NCBI GenBank assembly: GCA_010672785.1
Contig: JAAHFX010000003.1
Location: 248,001-312,000 of the forward strand
DNA from: Sphaerospermopsis sp. SIO1G1
GTDB lineage: Bacteria > Cyanobacteriota > Cyanobacteriia > Cyanobacteriales > Nostocaceae
DNA length: 64,000 bases
Direction: 5' to 3'
Every line of letters starts with the position of its first letter. The stretch's first letter is position 1. The notes under the pieces are model-generated. The model was not told the origin of the DNA. It saw nothing but the letters and a program-made list of their open reading frames with translations, and ran no database searches. Below, one piece after another: positions 25,714 to 34,331 of this stretch. A program made the translations under genes and the position numbers.

Positions 25714-26163
25714 ATGGATGTCTCCAAATCTCAATTACTGTTAAAACGTGGCGTTAACGTCAAAGCTATTGTTACACCTCTGTGGAAAGAGGAGGTACAG
25801 CAGCAGTTACAAATGCAGATCAATCAATTGGATCAGCAGCTACAACAATTGGACATGGAAGGTCAAAGAGCAATTTCTGCTATTCAAAAGCAGAGTGTAC
25901 AACCACCTGGCCCCCAAACCCAGCAACAAATTGATAATATCCAAATCCAGGTTAATGAAAAGAAAAGTGAACTTCTAGAACAGAAAAATCAATTACTACA
26001 AAATCTACAACAAGTGCAGTTGTTGGAATTAGATCAAGAAGTTAATCAGTTCCAAATGGAAGGATTTTTTAAAGTGGAAACTGGAGATAACTTAATTAAC
26101 AAAATGCAAGTTGAAGTTGTATTAAGAGATGGCGTGATCGAAGAAATTCGCGGCGACATTTAA
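25714..26163 (+). CDS. YlqD-family coiled-coil protein
   Basis: 149 residues. The opening LLLKRGVNVKAIVTPLWKEE and the closing FFKVETGDNLINKMQVEVVLRDGVIEEIRG match the YlqD family. The middle (about 28-115) is a glutamine-rich coiled coil (QQLQMQINQLDQQLQQLD). Function of the family is unknown; the form suggests a structural or binding role. Starts 43 bp after the acyl synthetase, probably co-transcribed. A heptamer array begins three bases after the stop codon. Confidence 0.8.
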   Translation: MDVSKSQLLLKRGVNVKAIVTPLWKEEVQQQLQMQINQLDQQLQQLDMEGQRAISAIQKQSVQPPGPQTQQQIDNIQIQVNEKKSELLEQKNQLLQNLQQVQLLELDQEVNQFQMEGFFKVETGDNLINKMQVEVVLRDGVIEEIRGDI

Positions 26164-26165
26164 TT

Positions 26166-26291
26166 TCAGTTATCAGTTATCAGTTTTCAGTTATCAGTTT
26201 TCAGTTTTCAGTTTTCAGTTATCAGTTATCAGTTATCAGTTATCAGTTTTCAGTTATCAGTTATCAGTTATCAGTTTTCAGTTTTCAGTTT
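26166..26291. repeat. Heptamer tandem repeat array (STRR)
   Basis: About 18 units of TCAGTTA and TCAGTTT, the reverse-strand form of the array at 386-558. It occupies the space between the convergent YlqD and ribokinase genes. Confidence 0.95.
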
Positions 26292-26306
26292 CTAACTCTT
26301 CCCTAA

Positions 26307-27224
26307 TCACCCATGACTCATTAAAAAATTTTCTAATGTCATTTTATCAGGAAATGAACTCTGCGCTCCTAATTTTGTAGTTGCTAAAGCACCCGTTGCT
26401 GCACCCCAAATAACCGCTTCTCTTAAACTTTTCCCCTCAAATAATGCTGCTGCTAAACCACCATTAAATGCGTCACCTGCTGCAACTGTATCTACTGTAT
26501 TTACTGAAAATACCGGAATATAAAAACTCTCTGCTTTAGTAGCACAATAAACTCCTTTTTTTCCAAGTTTAATAATTGCACATTTCACACCTCTTTGTAA
26601 TAAAATCTTTGCTGCTTTTGCTGCTGTTTCTGCATCATTTACTTTTAATCCTACTAATTGACTGGCTTCGATTTCATTGGGTGTGATAATATCAATTAAT
26701 GGGTAAATTTTGTCTGGTAATATTTGTGCTGGTGCAGGATCGAGAATAACTTGAACATTTGATTCTTTGGCTTTTTGTGCTGCTAAAATTACTGTTTCTA
26801 CTGGAATTTCTAATTGTAAAAGTAGTAGTTTTGTTTGGGTTAAACAAGGAATTAATTTATTTACATCATCTTGATTAATTTTGCCATTTGCACCAGGAAT
26901 AACAATAATATTATTTTCACCTTTTTGATCTACAGTGATGACTGCGACTCCTGAACTAATGTTTTCATCAATTAATATATTCTCAGTTTGAATATCATAT
27001 TTTTGTAAATTTTTGATTAGTTCAACCCCAAAATTATCATTACCAACTCTACCAATCATTTGGGTGGGAATACCCAATTTTGCTAATGCGACTGCTTGGT
27101 TTGCACCTTTTCCTCCTGGGGTGGTAAAAAAGCTATTCCCTGTTAATGTTTCTCCAGGAAGTGGTAAGCGAGGTGTGGTGGTTACTAAGTCTATGTTGAT
27201 GCTACCAAAAACTATAGTTTTCAT
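26307..27224 (-). CDS. rbsK: Ribokinase (PfkB family sugar kinase)
   Basis: 305 residues with the PfkB signatures: FGSINIDLV at the N-terminus, the substrate GG motif TTPGGKGANQAVALAKLG (about 35-52), and the C-terminal VDTVAAGDAFNGGLAAAL with catalytic aspartate and anion-hole glycines. The NTP-binding ITPNEIE is also present. This arrangement is that of ribokinase, which phosphorylates D-ribose to ribose-5-phosphate. No ribose transporter lies nearby, so another pentose or nucleoside cannot be excluded. ATG start at 27224. Confidence 0.85.
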   Translation of the reverse strand: MKTIVFGSINIDLVTTTPRLPLPGETLTGNSFFTTPGGKGANQAVALAKLGIPTQMIGRVGNDNFGVELIKNLQKYDIQTENILIDENISSGVAVITVDQKGENNIIVIPGANGKINQDDVNKLIPCLTQTKLLLLQLEIPVETVILAAQKAKESNVQVILDPAPAQILPDKIYPLIDIITPNEIEASQLVGLKVNDAETAAKAAKILLQRGVKCAIIKLGKKGVYCATKAESFYIPVFSVNTVDTVAAGDAFNGGLAAALFEGKSLREAVIWGAATGALATTKLGAQSSFPDKMTLENFLMSHG

Positions 27225-27329
27225 TTTTTTGTCTGAATCAGGATTTCCAGGATTATAGGATTTTCAGGATTTTTATTAATATTATTTACCGTGATTGTGG
27301 AATTGAAAAGTTTTTAAAAACTAATAGAG

Positions 27330-27394
27330 AGATCCCCGACTTCTTTTTTCATCTTGTTCATTAACGATGAATTAGTTTCAGAAGTCGGGGATCT
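27330..27394. repeat. Dispersed hairpin with 14-bp arms
   Basis: AGATCCCCGACTTC (27330-27343) and its perfect complement (27381-27394) around 37 bp. Strings of this type recur in cyanobacterial intergenic DNA. It lies downstream of dapF's convergent side and upstream of rbsK, so it does not act as an rbsK terminator. Confidence 0.75.
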
Positions 27395-27431
27395 GAGTTT
27401 GCTTAATTTTCCCATTTTCTCCGTAGTCAGA

Positions 27432-27467
27432 GTTTCCAATTAATCTGATTTAAAGCAATCGGTAAAG
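27432..27467. repeat. Orphan copy of the 33-kb CRISPR-like repeat
   Basis: A 36-bp string starting GTTTCCAATTAATC and containing CAATCGGT at the same distance as in the two repeats at 33000 and 33070, with about seven to eight mismatches. There is no neighbouring copy and hence no spacer here. Confidence 0.5.
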
Positions 27468-27469
27468 AG

Positions 27470-27663
27470 TTAGTTGAGGAAGCCTGACTTAGTAAAGGTT
27501 TCAGCCGCCAAATCTACACCATTCTTAAAAAGAGTGTAAACAGAACTAAAAAAAACGTCAAGTACATAGCTGAAACTGACTAAGTAACCAAGCACCAACT
27601 TCTGACTGACTGCTTTCACCACTACGACGTAAAGCTGTTTCTAAGGCAGAACCTTTAATCACT
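27470..27663 (-). pseudogene. Decayed coding fragment, product unknown
   Basis: Two pieces of protein-like reading in different frames: from 27663, VIKGSALETALRRSGESSQ and on, reaching a stop near 27561, then YTLFKNGVDLAAETFTKSG to a stop at 27470-27472. The composition is that of real protein, and the break looks like a frameshift in a run of T. I do not recognise the family. The 5' end merges into a short TTCCCATAC/GTATGGGAA palindrome at about 27665-27685. Confidence 0.35.
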
Positions 27664-27772
27664 CATTCCCATACAGAGTATGGGAACTAGAAAAAAATGA
27701 AACTCTTACTCTCTGCGACTGGAGCGCCTCTGCGTGAAAATCAAATGTTGGGTTTCCTTACCTCAACCCAAC

Positions 27773-28612
27773 CTACAATTTACCAGTAAATACTCTTTCT
27801 GCTGGCCCTGTCATGTAAATTTTATTGTCTGCTTGAGACCATTCAATTTCCAAACATCCACCAGGTAATTCTATGGTAGCAGCGCGATCGCATTTATCGT
27901 TCAAAACTCCAGCTACCAAAGATGCACAAGCACCAGTACCACAAGCTAAGGTAATTCCTGCACCTCTTTCCCATACCCGCATTTTTAAATAATTACGGTT
28001 GACAATTTCAATAAATTCTGTGTTGATTCTTTGGGGGAAAACTGGATTATGTTCAAATTTCGGGCCGATGGTTTCTAGGGGAATGGCTGCAACGTCATCT
28101 ACAAAGGTGATACAGTGAGGATTACCCATGCTGACGCAGGTAACGTTCCAGGTTTGCTCTGCGACTTCTAAGGGTACATTAATTACTTTACTATCAGCAG
28201 CAGCAAGGGTGGTAGGAATTTCCTCTGCAAGTAAACGGGGTGAACCCATATCTACCTTAACTTGACCATCATCTGTGAGTTTGGGAGTGATCACACCTGC
28301 TAAAGTATGAATGGTGTAGAAGTTTTTGGTGCGGGAGACTCCTTCCAATTCTGTTAAAAATGCTGCTAAACAGCGGATACCGTTACCACACATTTCCGGT
28401 TCAGAACCATCAGAGTTAAAAATTCTCATGGTGTAATCTGTACCTTTTTGACCAGGAAGTGCAAAAATAACACCATCAGCACCGATACCAAAATGGCGAT
28501 CGCATAATTTTACAGCTTTTTCTGGTGTAATTACGGGTGTGAGGGAGGAACGATTATCAATCAAAATGAAATCATTACCTAAACCATGATACTTAGTAAA
28601 TTCTATTGCCAT
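27773..28612 (-). CDS. dapF: Diaminopimelate epimerase
   Basis: Converts LL- to meso-diaminopimelate for lysine and peptidoglycan synthesis. The 279 residues have both catalytic cysteine motifs: MCGNGIRC (first cysteine) and ACGTGACAS (second). The opening [17 protein letters not shown] and the GMGNPH-like [13 protein letters not shown] are also family features. ATG at 28612. Divergent from hfq, a pairing I recall from other cyanobacteria. A heptamer array lies in the shared intergenic region. Confidence 0.96.
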   Translation of the reverse strand: MAIEFTKYHGLGNDFILIDNRSSLTPVITPEKAVKLCDRHFGIGADGVIFALPGQKGTDYTMRIFNSDGSEPEMCGNGIRCLAAFLTELEGVSRTKNFYTIHTLAGVITPKLTDDGQVKVDMGSPRLLAEEIPTTLAAADSKVINVPLEVAEQTWNVTCVSMGNPHCITFVDDVAAIPLETIGPKFEHNPVFPQRINTEFIEIVNRNYLKMRVWERGAGITLACGTGACASLVAGVLNDKCDRAATIELPGGCLEIEWSQADNKIYMTGPAERVFTGKL

Positions 28613-28699
28613 TTTTCCCTAGATGAATTATCACAAGATAAGTTATTACTAATTTAAACATTTAAGATTAGTCGTGGGTAATTCGTAATCACCAATCAT

Positions 28700-28838
28700 T
28701 CAGTTATCAGTTGTCAGTTATCAGTTGTCAGTTATCAGTTATCAGTTATCAGTTATCAGTTGTCAGTTGTCAGTTATCAGTTATCAGTTGTCAGCTATTC
28801 ACTGTTCACTGTTTACTGTTCACTGTTCACTGTTCACC
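28700..28838. repeat. Heptamer array in the hfq 5' region
   Basis: About 13 units of TCAGTTA/TCAGTTG (28700-28794), then several units of the second type TTCACTG/TTTACTG up to about 28838. It lies 28-170 bp upstream of the hfq ATG, where its promoter or leader should be. The array is open in the hfq reading frame from 28711 on. Confidence 0.93.
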
Positions 28839-28866
28839 AATCACCAGTCACCAACCTATTAAAAAA

Positions 28867-29085
28867 ATGCCAGCAACCGAATTTGACACTACTTTACCTA
28901 GTATTCGACAACTACAAAACTGGATCAAGGACAAAACCCCTGTGGAATTTAAACTCATGACTGGGGATGTGATCACAGGCAAGATTTTTTGGCAAGATAT
29001 TAATTGTGTTTGTATTATCAATGACAATGAAGAAAAAATTACAGTTTGGAAATTTGCGATCGCTTATATGAAGTCTCGTAGTTAA
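28867..29085 (+). CDS. hfq: Cyanobacterial Hfq (Sm-like RNA-binding protein)
   Basis: 72 residues with the Sm fold pattern: helix SIRQLQNWIKDKTPVEFKLM, Sm1 strands DVITGKIFWQDINCVCIIND and the Sm2-like KITVWKFAIAYMKS. Cyanobacterial Hfq is short, lacks the usual YKHA of Sm2, and acts with the type IV pilus base rather than mainly with sRNAs. Start at the ATG at 28867 (MPATEFDT). The reading frame is open upstream through the heptamer array to 28711, but that extension is only repeat-coded and is unlikely to be translated. Confidence 0.93.
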   Translation: MPATEFDTTLPSIRQLQNWIKDKTPVEFKLMTGDVITGKIFWQDINCVCIINDNEEKITVWKFAIAYMKSRS

Positions 29086-29261
29086 TCATCATCTTATTTT
29101 TTTGGTTTTGGTGTGGTTAGTTCCGAAACAATTTATTTTTACTAACCACAGAGGACACAGAGGACACGGAGAAGAATTTTGGGCGTTGCTGAATTAGGGT
29201 ATGATTTTTTTGCAGGCATAGTAGGAGAGACTAAGACAGGACTTACACTGGAGTGGTTCGT

Positions 29262-31562
29262 TTATTTCCAATCTCCCGATGTATGCTGATTCATGGGAAT
29301 TGCTAAAGGTAAACCACAGGCAGCAGTAAACTGTTGTTGTAATTTAATCAGTTGAGAAAAATCACCACACAACAATACCTGATCACCGGGTTTAAGTTCT
29401 ATCTTCCCATCTGGGAAACGGCTAAACTTCCCATCTCTTCTAATTGCTTGGACTTTCACTCCATAATCATGATTGCCTAAATCAGCCAATTTTTTACCTA
29501 ACATGGGACATTTAGCTTGTACTCTCATCCACTGACAAGCACTGTTTTGTTCAGGTACAGCAGTCTTTCCATTGGCAAATTCTACTAAAGCGGCTAATTC
29601 TTCTGTCGCACCGACAACTAATAAGCGATCGCCTGTTTCTAATTTTACTTGATGATCAGGATAATCAATTTCGCTACCATCTCGACGACGGATGGCCATT
29701 AAACTCACCCCAATTAAATATCGCATATCCGCTTGTTCCAAAGTCATGCCAATTAAGGGAGAATGATCTGGTAAGTCAAACCAACGACGATTTAAATCAC
29801 GGGTGACTTTTTGTAAATGTTGGGAAATTTCCGCAGCAGAACTTTCTGAACGTAGGTCTAAATAATGATCTTGGCGTATTTTCTGCATCTTCAATTGAAT
29901 CAGTTCTGGATATAAACCCAAACCTGTGAGTAAGTGGGTGGCCATTTCCAAACTTGCTTCAAATTCCGGTTGTACCACTTCCTTCGCACCTAATTGATAA
30001 AGCACTTCAATATTTTTATTTTGAGTAGCACGCACCACTAAATCTAATTCTGGCGATAATTCCAAAGCTCGTTTTAAACATAAACGAATACTAGCAGGAT
30101 CGGGTAGAGCGATCGCCATTCCTTGAGCATGATTGATGCCAGCGGTTTCCAAGACATGAAAACTGACTCCATTTCCATATACATAAGGTATTCCCGCATC
30201 TCGTAATTGTTGAATTTTGGTTTCTGATTGATCAATTACCACCACTGGCAGATCATGTAATTGCAACAACCGCACTAAATTTCTGCCAATTCCCCCATAA
30301 CCACAAACAATAAAGTGATCTTTGAAAGGAATATCCTCTGCAAAATCTCTCGCTTGTTCTTCTACTAAGTAGGGTTTTAACCACGGCATTGTTTCTGCAA
30401 AGTTAAACAAGAATGGGACTAACCGCAATACAAAGGGTGTCAACATTAAAGTCACAGCGGTTGTTCCCAAAATTAATAAATATATCCTCCGGGAAACCAA
30501 ACCCAAAGCTTGACCTTCACTAGCTAAGACAAAGGAAAACTCCCCAATTTGGGCTAAACCCAACCCCGCAATGACAGCGGTTTTTAAGGGATAGCGGAAT
30601 ATTTTCACCAAAGGTGTAATAATTACAAACTTACCTAAAAATACCAATACCACTAAACCCAAGATCACATCTAGGTTTTGCCATAAAAATAGCGGATCAA
30701 TCAACATCCCAATCGCTGCAAAAAACAAACTAGCGAAAATGTCCCGCAACGGTTCAACAATGCTTAAGGTTTCATCAGCATATTCCACCTCAGAAATCAT
30801 CAACCCCGCCACAAATGCTCCCATTTCAATGGAAAGACCTAAATATTCAGTCAATAAAGCTATACCTAAACATAAGGTTACCACTCCCAATAAAAATAAT
30901 TCCCGACTTTCTGTCCGTGCCAGTAATCTTAATAAAGGCGGAATTAACCAAATCCCAGCAGCTATAGCACCCGCCGCAAATAAAGCAATTCTGAGCAAGG
31001 CTGTTAATATGGCGATGCTGACTGCTTCCCCTGGTTCATGTAAAGCTGGTAATACGGCTAACATCAAACCCAAGGCCAAGTCTTGCACAACCAAAATTCC
31101 CAACATCACTTGTCCGTGGGGGGTTTCGGTTTCATTTCGTTCCATCAAACATTTGAGAACCACGGCTGTAGATGAGAGGGAAAGAATACAACCTAAAAAT
31201 ACTCCTTTTGCTGGTAATTCCCCCCAGAACCCTGTCATCCCGCATACCAAAACTGTAATTAGGATGGTGAGGATAATTTGTAGTCCACCACCTCCTAAGG
31301 CTATGGCTTTGACCTTTTTTAGTTCTGCTAGGGAAAATTCCACCCCTAAAGCGAAGAGTAAAAAAGCTACACCAAATTGAGCTAGGGTTTCAACTTGGAC
31401 AACTTCTTTAATTAATCCCAGTCCAGCAGGACCAACGATCATCCCCCCGATCAGATATCCTAGCAATACTGGTTGTTTGAGTAGTGCCGCTAGGAGTCCA
31501 CCGCCGGCAGCAACCGCGAAAACGGAAACTAAGTCAACAATTAAGCGAAAGTCTTCTTGCAC
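29262..31562 (-). CDS. CPA2 monovalent cation:proton antiporter with TrkA domains (KefB/C-like)
   Basis: 766 residues. The N-terminal 390 form 12-13 membrane helices of the Na+/H+ exchanger type (GYLIGGMIVGPAGLGL, FGVAFLLFALGVEFSL, SLSSTAVVLKCL). Residues about 405-520 form a TrkA-N/RCK Rossmann domain (HFIVCGYGGIGRNLVRLL, VVIDQS), followed by two TrkA-C domains (about 580-660 and 670-750). It would exchange K+ or Na+ for protons across the membrane under nucleotide control. It starts with a GTG at 31562. No accessory KefF/G-like gene is present. Confidence 0.92.
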   Translation of the reverse strand: MQEDFRLIVDLVSVFAVAAGGGLLAALLKQPVLLGYLIGGMIVGPAGLGLIKEVVQVETLAQFGVAFLLFALGVEFSLAELKKVKAIALGGGGLQIILTILITVLVCGMTGFWGELPAKGVFLGCILSLSSTAVVLKCLMERNETETPHGQVMLGILVVQDLALGLMLAVLPALHEPGEAVSIAILTALLRIALFAAGAIAAGIWLIPPLLRLLARTESRELFLLGVVTLCLGIALLTEYLGLSIEMGAFVAGLMISEVEYADETLSIVEPLRDIFASLFFAAIGMLIDPLFLWQNLDVILGLVVLVFLGKFVIITPLVKIFRYPLKTAVIAGLGLAQIGEFSFVLASEGQALGLVSRRIYLLILGTTAVTLMLTPFVLRLVPFLFNFAETMPWLKPYLVEEQARDFAEDIPFKDHFIVCGYGGIGRNLVRLLQLHDLPVVVIDQSETKIQQLRDAGIPYVYGNGVSFHVLETAGINHAQGMAIALPDPASIRLCLKRALELSPELDLVVRATQNKNIEVLYQLGAKEVVQPEFEASLEMATHLLTGLGLYPELIQLKMQKIRQDHYLDLRSESSAAEISQHLQKVTRDLNRRWFDLPDHSPLIGMTLEQADMRYLIGVSLMAIRRRDGSEIDYPDHQVKLETGDRLLVVGATEELAALVEFANGKTAVPEQNSACQWMRVQAKCPMLGKKLADLGNHDYGVKVQAIRRDGKFSRFPDGKIELKPGDQVLLCGDFSQLIKLQQQFTAACGLPLAIPMNQHTSGDWK

Positions 31563-31746
31563 TAGTTTTAATAAGAAATATAAAGTTTATTAATTTAGTT
31601 TACAGAGTTTTCTGATTTCACGGGAGAGTAAATAATTCAAAAGTCAAAGGTCAAAGGTCAAAAGTGTTGCTTATTTGTATATTCGTTTATCTCACGCAGA
31701 GGCGCAGAGTCGCAGAGAGATTTGGAGTGTTTTAAGTAGTTAACTT

Positions 31747-31910
31747 GGATTTAAGAAAAAAGTTTTTTTCGTGTTTTTTCTCAATAAGCATTGAGCTATT
31801 CTCAATATTGTTGAGAATTTTATCAATAAGCTAACGGTTTTATTAGGGTTTTGACTTCTGAGTTTTTTGTGGTAATATGCTTAGTGTATAGTCTGAGAGT
31901 AACTATATAC
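31747..31910. repeat. 164-bp direct repeat, left copy (flanks higBA region)
   Basis: High-identity repeat of 33465-33629, same orientation, from GGATTTAAGAAAAAAG to AGTAACTATATA. It includes TCAATAAGC hairpin-like strings and GTTTTGACTTCTGAGTTTTT. Upstream in the same gap (about 31637-31665) is a short AAAGTCAAAGGTC tandem. Confidence 0.9.
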
Positions 31911-31925
31911 ATTAATAAGCTAATC

Positions 31926-32145
31926 CTAGAAATGTCCTCTTTCTAAAACTTGTTCAATTTCTGGTGAAGTATCATCTATTAAAGTTTGTATTTTATCAAT
32001 CATTCTTTGAAAAACATCAGCATAATATTTGGACTTATCAATGAGTTTGGTTTTAGATTCAGCATAAACATATTCCTGATGATAATAGCGATCGCACACG
32101 ATCTAATTGTGAGAAAATTATTTTATTAAAAAACTCTTGGCTGTA
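31926..32145 (-). pseudogene. Frameshifted C-terminal fragment, product unknown
   Basis: An open frame of 57 residues (GTG at 32099 to TAG at 31926) reads YYHQEYVYAESKTKLIDKS, then further down IDKIQTLIDDTSPEIEQ. Just upstream a second frame reads CDFKFYSQEFFNKIIFSQLD and would join it by a frameshift beside the HIP1 site at about 32090. The combined text looks like the end of a real helical protein. Family not recognised. It directly follows the left 164-bp repeat in the same relation that the HEPN gene has to the right repeat. Confidence 0.45.
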
Positions 32146-32166
32146 AAACTTAAAATCACAAATTGA

Positions 32167-32466
32167 ATGCACATCATCAGCCGAAAAAAGCTCAGACAAT
32201 ATTGTCAACAACACGCAGATAGTTGTGAAGCTCTTGATGACTGGTATTTTACAGCTAGTAAATCTGAATGGGCTAATTTAATAGAGATGCAGTCTGTTTA
32301 TCCCAAGGCTGAAGCTGTTGGTAATTTTACAGTTTTCAATATTAAAGGCAATAAATACCGTTTAATTGCTAGTATTAATTATGAGAGGCAGGTCATCTAT
32401 GTTAAATATGTCTTAACTCATGCAGAATATGACAAAAACTACTGGAAAAATGACCCTTACTTTTGA
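32167..32466 (+). CDS. higB: HigB-type mRNA interferase toxin
   Basis: A 99-residue RelE/HigB-fold protein: MHIISRKKLRQYCQQH, then DDWYFTASKSEWANL, a VGNFTVFNIKGNKYRLIASINY beta sheet and YVKYVLTHAEYDK at the end. This matches the HigB_toxin family, which cuts mRNA on the ribosome. The ATG at 32167 is the first codon of the conserved N-terminus. The toxin gene comes first, as usual for higBA, and overlaps the antitoxin gene. Confidence 0.92.
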   Translation: MHIISRKKLRQYCQQHADSCEALDDWYFTASKSEWANLIEMQSVYPKAEAVGNFTVFNIKGNKYRLIASINYERQVIYVKYVLTHAEYDKNYWKNDPYF

Positions 32467-32851
32467 TTCAGAAGTTTATAGTAAGTTACTGTCTCAGTAT
32501 CAACCAAGAATCATCAAAACTGAGTCAGAAAATGATCATTTTTTAGCAATTGTAGAAGATTTACTTTCTCATTCTGATTTGACACCAGAAGAAAGTACGC
32601 TGTTAGAGTTATTAGTCAGACTAATTGAAGATTTTGAAAATCAACATTATCAGCTAAATGTTTCTACTCCTAGTTCCCGAATTTTACATTTATTAGAAGC
32701 ACAGGATTTAGAAATAAATGATTTAGTTTCTCTTTTTGGTTCAAGTGATTTGGTTAATAAAGTAATTAATGGTGATGTGGAAATAACAAAAGCACAAGCT
32801 GAAATGTTAGGTAATTTGTTTCATGTTGATGGAAGTTTATTTCTAGGATGA
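32420..32851 (+). CDS. higA: HigA-type antitoxin
   Basis: Up to 143 residues, with an acidic N-terminal half (AIVEDLLSHSDLTPEESTLLELLVRLIEDFE) and a C-terminal helix-turn-helix (RILHLLEAQDLEINDLVSLFGSSDLVNKVINGDVEITKAQAEMLGNLF) of the HigA/Xre type. It would neutralise HigB and repress the operon. Three in-frame ATGs are possible (32420, 32429, 32450), all inside higB. 32450 has GGAAAA just upstream and may be the real one. Confidence 0.9.
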   Translation: MQNMTKTTGKMTLTFDSEVYSKLLSQYQPRIIKTESENDHFLAIVEDLLSHSDLTPEESTLLELLVRLIEDFENQHYQLNVSTPSSRILHLLEAQDLEINDLVSLFGSSDLVNKVINGDVEITKAQAEMLGNLFHVDGSLFLG

Positions 32852-32999
32852 GGTGTTGCTGATTAAAGGTATGATTTTGTTTCACGCAGAGGCGCGGAAA
32901 GTAAGAGTTTCATTTTTGTAACTGTTCAAGTTCATACCCTAATTCAGCAACGCCGGAATAATAGGATGTGTTCGAGGATTGTGATTTTGCGGATTATCT

Positions 33000-33105
33000 G
33001 TTTCCAATTAATCCGAATTAACCCAATCGGTGGGGCTGAATCTTTAAATAGCTTGTTGGCTTCTGAAGAGTTTCCAATTAATCCGAATTAACCCAATCGG
33101 TGGGG
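33000..33105. CRISPR. CRISPR-like repeat-spacer-repeat (minimal or relict)
   Basis: Two identical 36-bp repeats (33000-33035 and 33070-33105) start GTTTCCAATTAATC and end CCCAATCGGTGGGG, separated by a unique 34-bp sequence. Repeat and spacer lengths are just those of a CRISPR unit, and the GTTTC start is typical. There are only two copies, no cas gene is in the window, and a third diverged copy sits alone at 27432. It could be a relict array or another kind of short repeat. Confidence 0.45.
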
Positions 33106-33464
33106 TGCGGTAGTCCAGAAAGCTTGATATACAAGACTTTCAAGAACAGTTTGCGCGGATGAAAGTAAAAAGTACCATTTCAGCGATCGCTTGTCAAGTT
33201 CTCCATTCATCAATATTGCCTCAAACTCCCTCCAGACATAGATTACAGACTTTGCGCGAATCTCTTTTTGCCTCAAAATGCTCCAAGGCTATAGCTGATA
33301 AGCATTTGCAGGTAAAATAACAAGCGTTCAATAAATACACCCCCTGATTCGCGCATTTTTAGATAATGTTGTTAGGTGATGTGGTTAGCGATCGCTCTTA
33401 GCTCATTGTATGATTTTTTTCCGTTGTCAGGTAAATATAAATTCTTGTTTTGATCAATTTGCAA

Positions 33465-33629
33465 GGATTTAAGAAAAAAGGTTTTCTAGTGTTATTTCTC
33501 AATAAGCATCGCTATATTCTCAATATTATTGATAATTTTATCAATAAGCTAACGATTTTACTAGGGTTTTGACTTCTGAGTTTTTTGTGGTAATATACTT
33601 AGAGTATAGTCTGCGAGTAACTATATAAA
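33465..33629. repeat. 164-bp direct repeat, right copy
   Basis: Partner of 31747-31910. It ends 35 bp before the 3' end of the HEPN gene. Between the two copies lie the decayed gene, higBA and the CRISPR-like repeats. Confidence 0.9.
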
Positions 33630-33664
33630 CTTTAAATATATGTAGAGTTTACTTTTATAGCTAA

Positions 33665-34036
33665 TTACTTAATAATCTCCTCTAAAATTCCTACAGCTTG
33701 CTTAACATTTTCATACCAGTTAGACACACGACTGTAGCTCATCCCCACACTTTTACCATGAGCTATTTTATGACGATTATCAATAACACTATCTATTGAG
33801 TTTTTTATTTCACCATCTATTTTGCTTTGCTCGTGAATTTTCTGACTAAATTCACTTTCCCACGTAGGGCTAAACTCTCCGAGTATCCGCTTAATTTTTT
33901 CAGTTTTGCAGTTGGTTATATTGTCTATTTGTTTAATAACAAATTTTTGAATGTTTGGTGAAGCTTTGTTTTGGCAATATTTTTCCAATAAAACCCTCAA
34001 AGATTCTTCCAGAAATCCTGATACGAGAATACACAA
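33665..34036 (-). CDS. HEPN-domain protein, possibly 5'-frameshifted
   Basis: At least 123 residues, all helical, with the HEPN RNase signature Rx4-6H as NRHKIAHGKSVG near residue 88, and the typical opening FLEESLRVLLEKYC. HEPN proteins are ribonucleases or their relatives in toxin and defence modules; RiboL-PSP-HEPN-like sequences look closest. No ATG starts this frame: TTG at 34036 is the only option. Sense-like codons (VLTSFTDLEIQSEWSKYL) run upstream to a TGA at 34097-34099. An ATG at 34100 is in the neighbouring frame, so a one-base indel may have broken the start. No nucleotidyltransferase partner is seen. Confidence 0.65.
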   Translation of the reverse strand: MCILVSGFLEESLRVLLEKYCQNKASPNIQKFVIKQIDNITNCKTEKIKRILGEFSPTWESEFSQKIHEQSKIDGEIKNSIDSVIDNRHKIAHGKSVGMSYSRVSNWYENVKQAVGILEEIIK

Positions 34037-34331
34037 ATATTTAGACCATTCACTTTGAATTTCTAGGTCTGTGAAAGAAGTTAGTACATTGTTTGCTCAT
34101 TTTTTACATATTAACTTACCTGTAAGTTTATGAGTTGCTTGATTTTATTTTCTTTAAAGTTGATGTTATCAATAAAATCTATTTCAAATTTATTGAAAAT
34201 AGGTTTCTAGACGTTAAAAGCAGAAATAAGAGTATTAGCAGAGAGATTTTTTATACTGTGAGTTTTGCATAAATTTTTATCAATACCACCATTTCCAGTA
34301 TCATAGTACAAATAAACTAAGATAGAAATAA

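Noticed and set aside
30739..31380. 213-codon ORF opposite the cation/proton antiporter
   Set aside because: Antisense shadow of membrane-helix codons; the antiporter frame is certain.
33088..33276. 62-codon minus-strand ORF over the right CRISPR-like repeat
   Set aside because: It ends inside repeat DNA, has no ribosome site and no recognisable family.
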